NCBI RefSeq assembly: GCF_900094805.1
Contig: NZ_FMAT01000004.1
Coordinates: 62,001 to 126,000 of the forward strand
Length of the DNA: 64,000 nt
From: Arthrobacter sp. NIO-1057
Lineage (GTDB): Bacteria > Actinomycetota > Actinomycetes > Actinomycetales > Micrococcaceae
Direction of reading: 5' to 3'
Part shown: one piece after another, positions 63,934 through 64,000 of the stretch
How positions within the stretch are numbered: the first letter of the stretch is position 1
Layout: every line of letters starts with the position of its first letter
Program-made: the position numbers and the translations under genes
Notes under the pieces: model-generated
What the model was told of the DNA's origin: nothing
The model's input: only the letters and a program-made list of their open reading frames with translations
Databases searched by the model: none

Positions 63934-64000
63934 GCGAGTACCTGACGCTTCGAAGAAATCACGCCGGTATTAAAGCCCGCCAAGCGTAGCCCACCATGGA
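63930..64000 (-). CDS. C-terminal end of a minus-strand gene, product not identified
   Basis: A TAA at 63930-63932 ends a frame that is open to the window edge and reads HGGLRLAGFNTGVISSKRQV, then LA. It sits directly behind the strong hairpin, as a real gene end would. Only 22 residues are visible and I cannot name the protein. Confidence 0.45.
   Translation of the reverse strand, partial: HGGLRLAGFNTGVISSKRQVLA

Noticed and set aside
1-64000. Search by eye for CRISPR arrays, tRNA or rRNA genes, integrases and attachment sites.
   Set aside because: No regularly spaced repeats, RNA-gene signatures or integrase motifs were found, so no defence island or integrative element is claimed.

Overview
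The window comes from a high-GC Gram-positive actinobacterium. An actinobacterial-type ferrochelatase, a ptsH/ptsI/fruA/fruK/DeoR fructose PTS locus, MFS and ROK gene styles, and C-glycoside-deglycosidase genes like those known from Arthrobacter and Microbacterium together suggest the Micrococcaceae (Arthrobacter, Glutamicibacter or a relative). The genus is an inference.

Positions 1-18,400 are a patchwork of housekeeping genes (hemH, purA) and decayed or mobile DNA. This part holds a partial ROK gene, a GyrI-like fragment, two dead IS110-type transposases, a MarR regulator, and a photolyase gene fused by deletion to a DUF2867 gene. It also holds an XRE-TPR regulator, an MFS transporter and a beheaded ligase-like gene cut by an ISL3 remnant. 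After these come a toxin-like C-terminal fragment, a complete IS3-family element with 13-bp inverted repeats, and a secreted protein paired with a small membrane protein.

Positions 18,400-29,300 are ordinary chromosome: a LOG-family gene, a sodium:solute symporter divergent from a TPP enzyme, an AAA+ ATPase paired with a TPR membrane protein, an SRPBCC protein, a polysaccharide deacetylase lipoprotein and an MFS exporter.

Positions 30,100-57,000 are the highlight: a large catabolic island that I read as a C-glycoside (aryl or flavonoid C-glucoside) utilisation system. It contains four C-glycoside-deglycosidase-like modules. Two are single-chain beta-alpha fusions, one is a split beta-then-alpha pair, and one is a split alpha-then-beta pair. 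Alongside are two pyranose-oxidase/glycoside-3-oxidase-like flavoproteins, an ABC sugar importer without its own ATPase, two further TIM-barrel isomerases, a Gfo/Idh/MocA dehydrogenase, a ROK repressor and short repeated operator-like elements (ACTTATGTC). A second, largely overlapping operon carries an MFS transporter, the second oxidase, an extradiol-type dioxygenase, two FAH-family hydrolases, a cyclase-family hydrolase, an FAD monooxygenase, an ACMSD-like amidohydrolase and an SDR, followed by a LysR regulator. The inferred scheme is uptake, 3-oxidation of the sugar, beta-elimination of the aryl C-glycosidic bond, salvage of the keto-sugar, and ring cleavage of the aglycone.

Positions 57,000-63,000 hold the fructose PTS operon (fruR-type DeoR, fruK, fruA, ptsI, ptsH) on the minus strand. 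The window ends with a decayed HigB/HigA-like toxin-antitoxin pair and the last codons of a minus-strand gene that runs off the edge.
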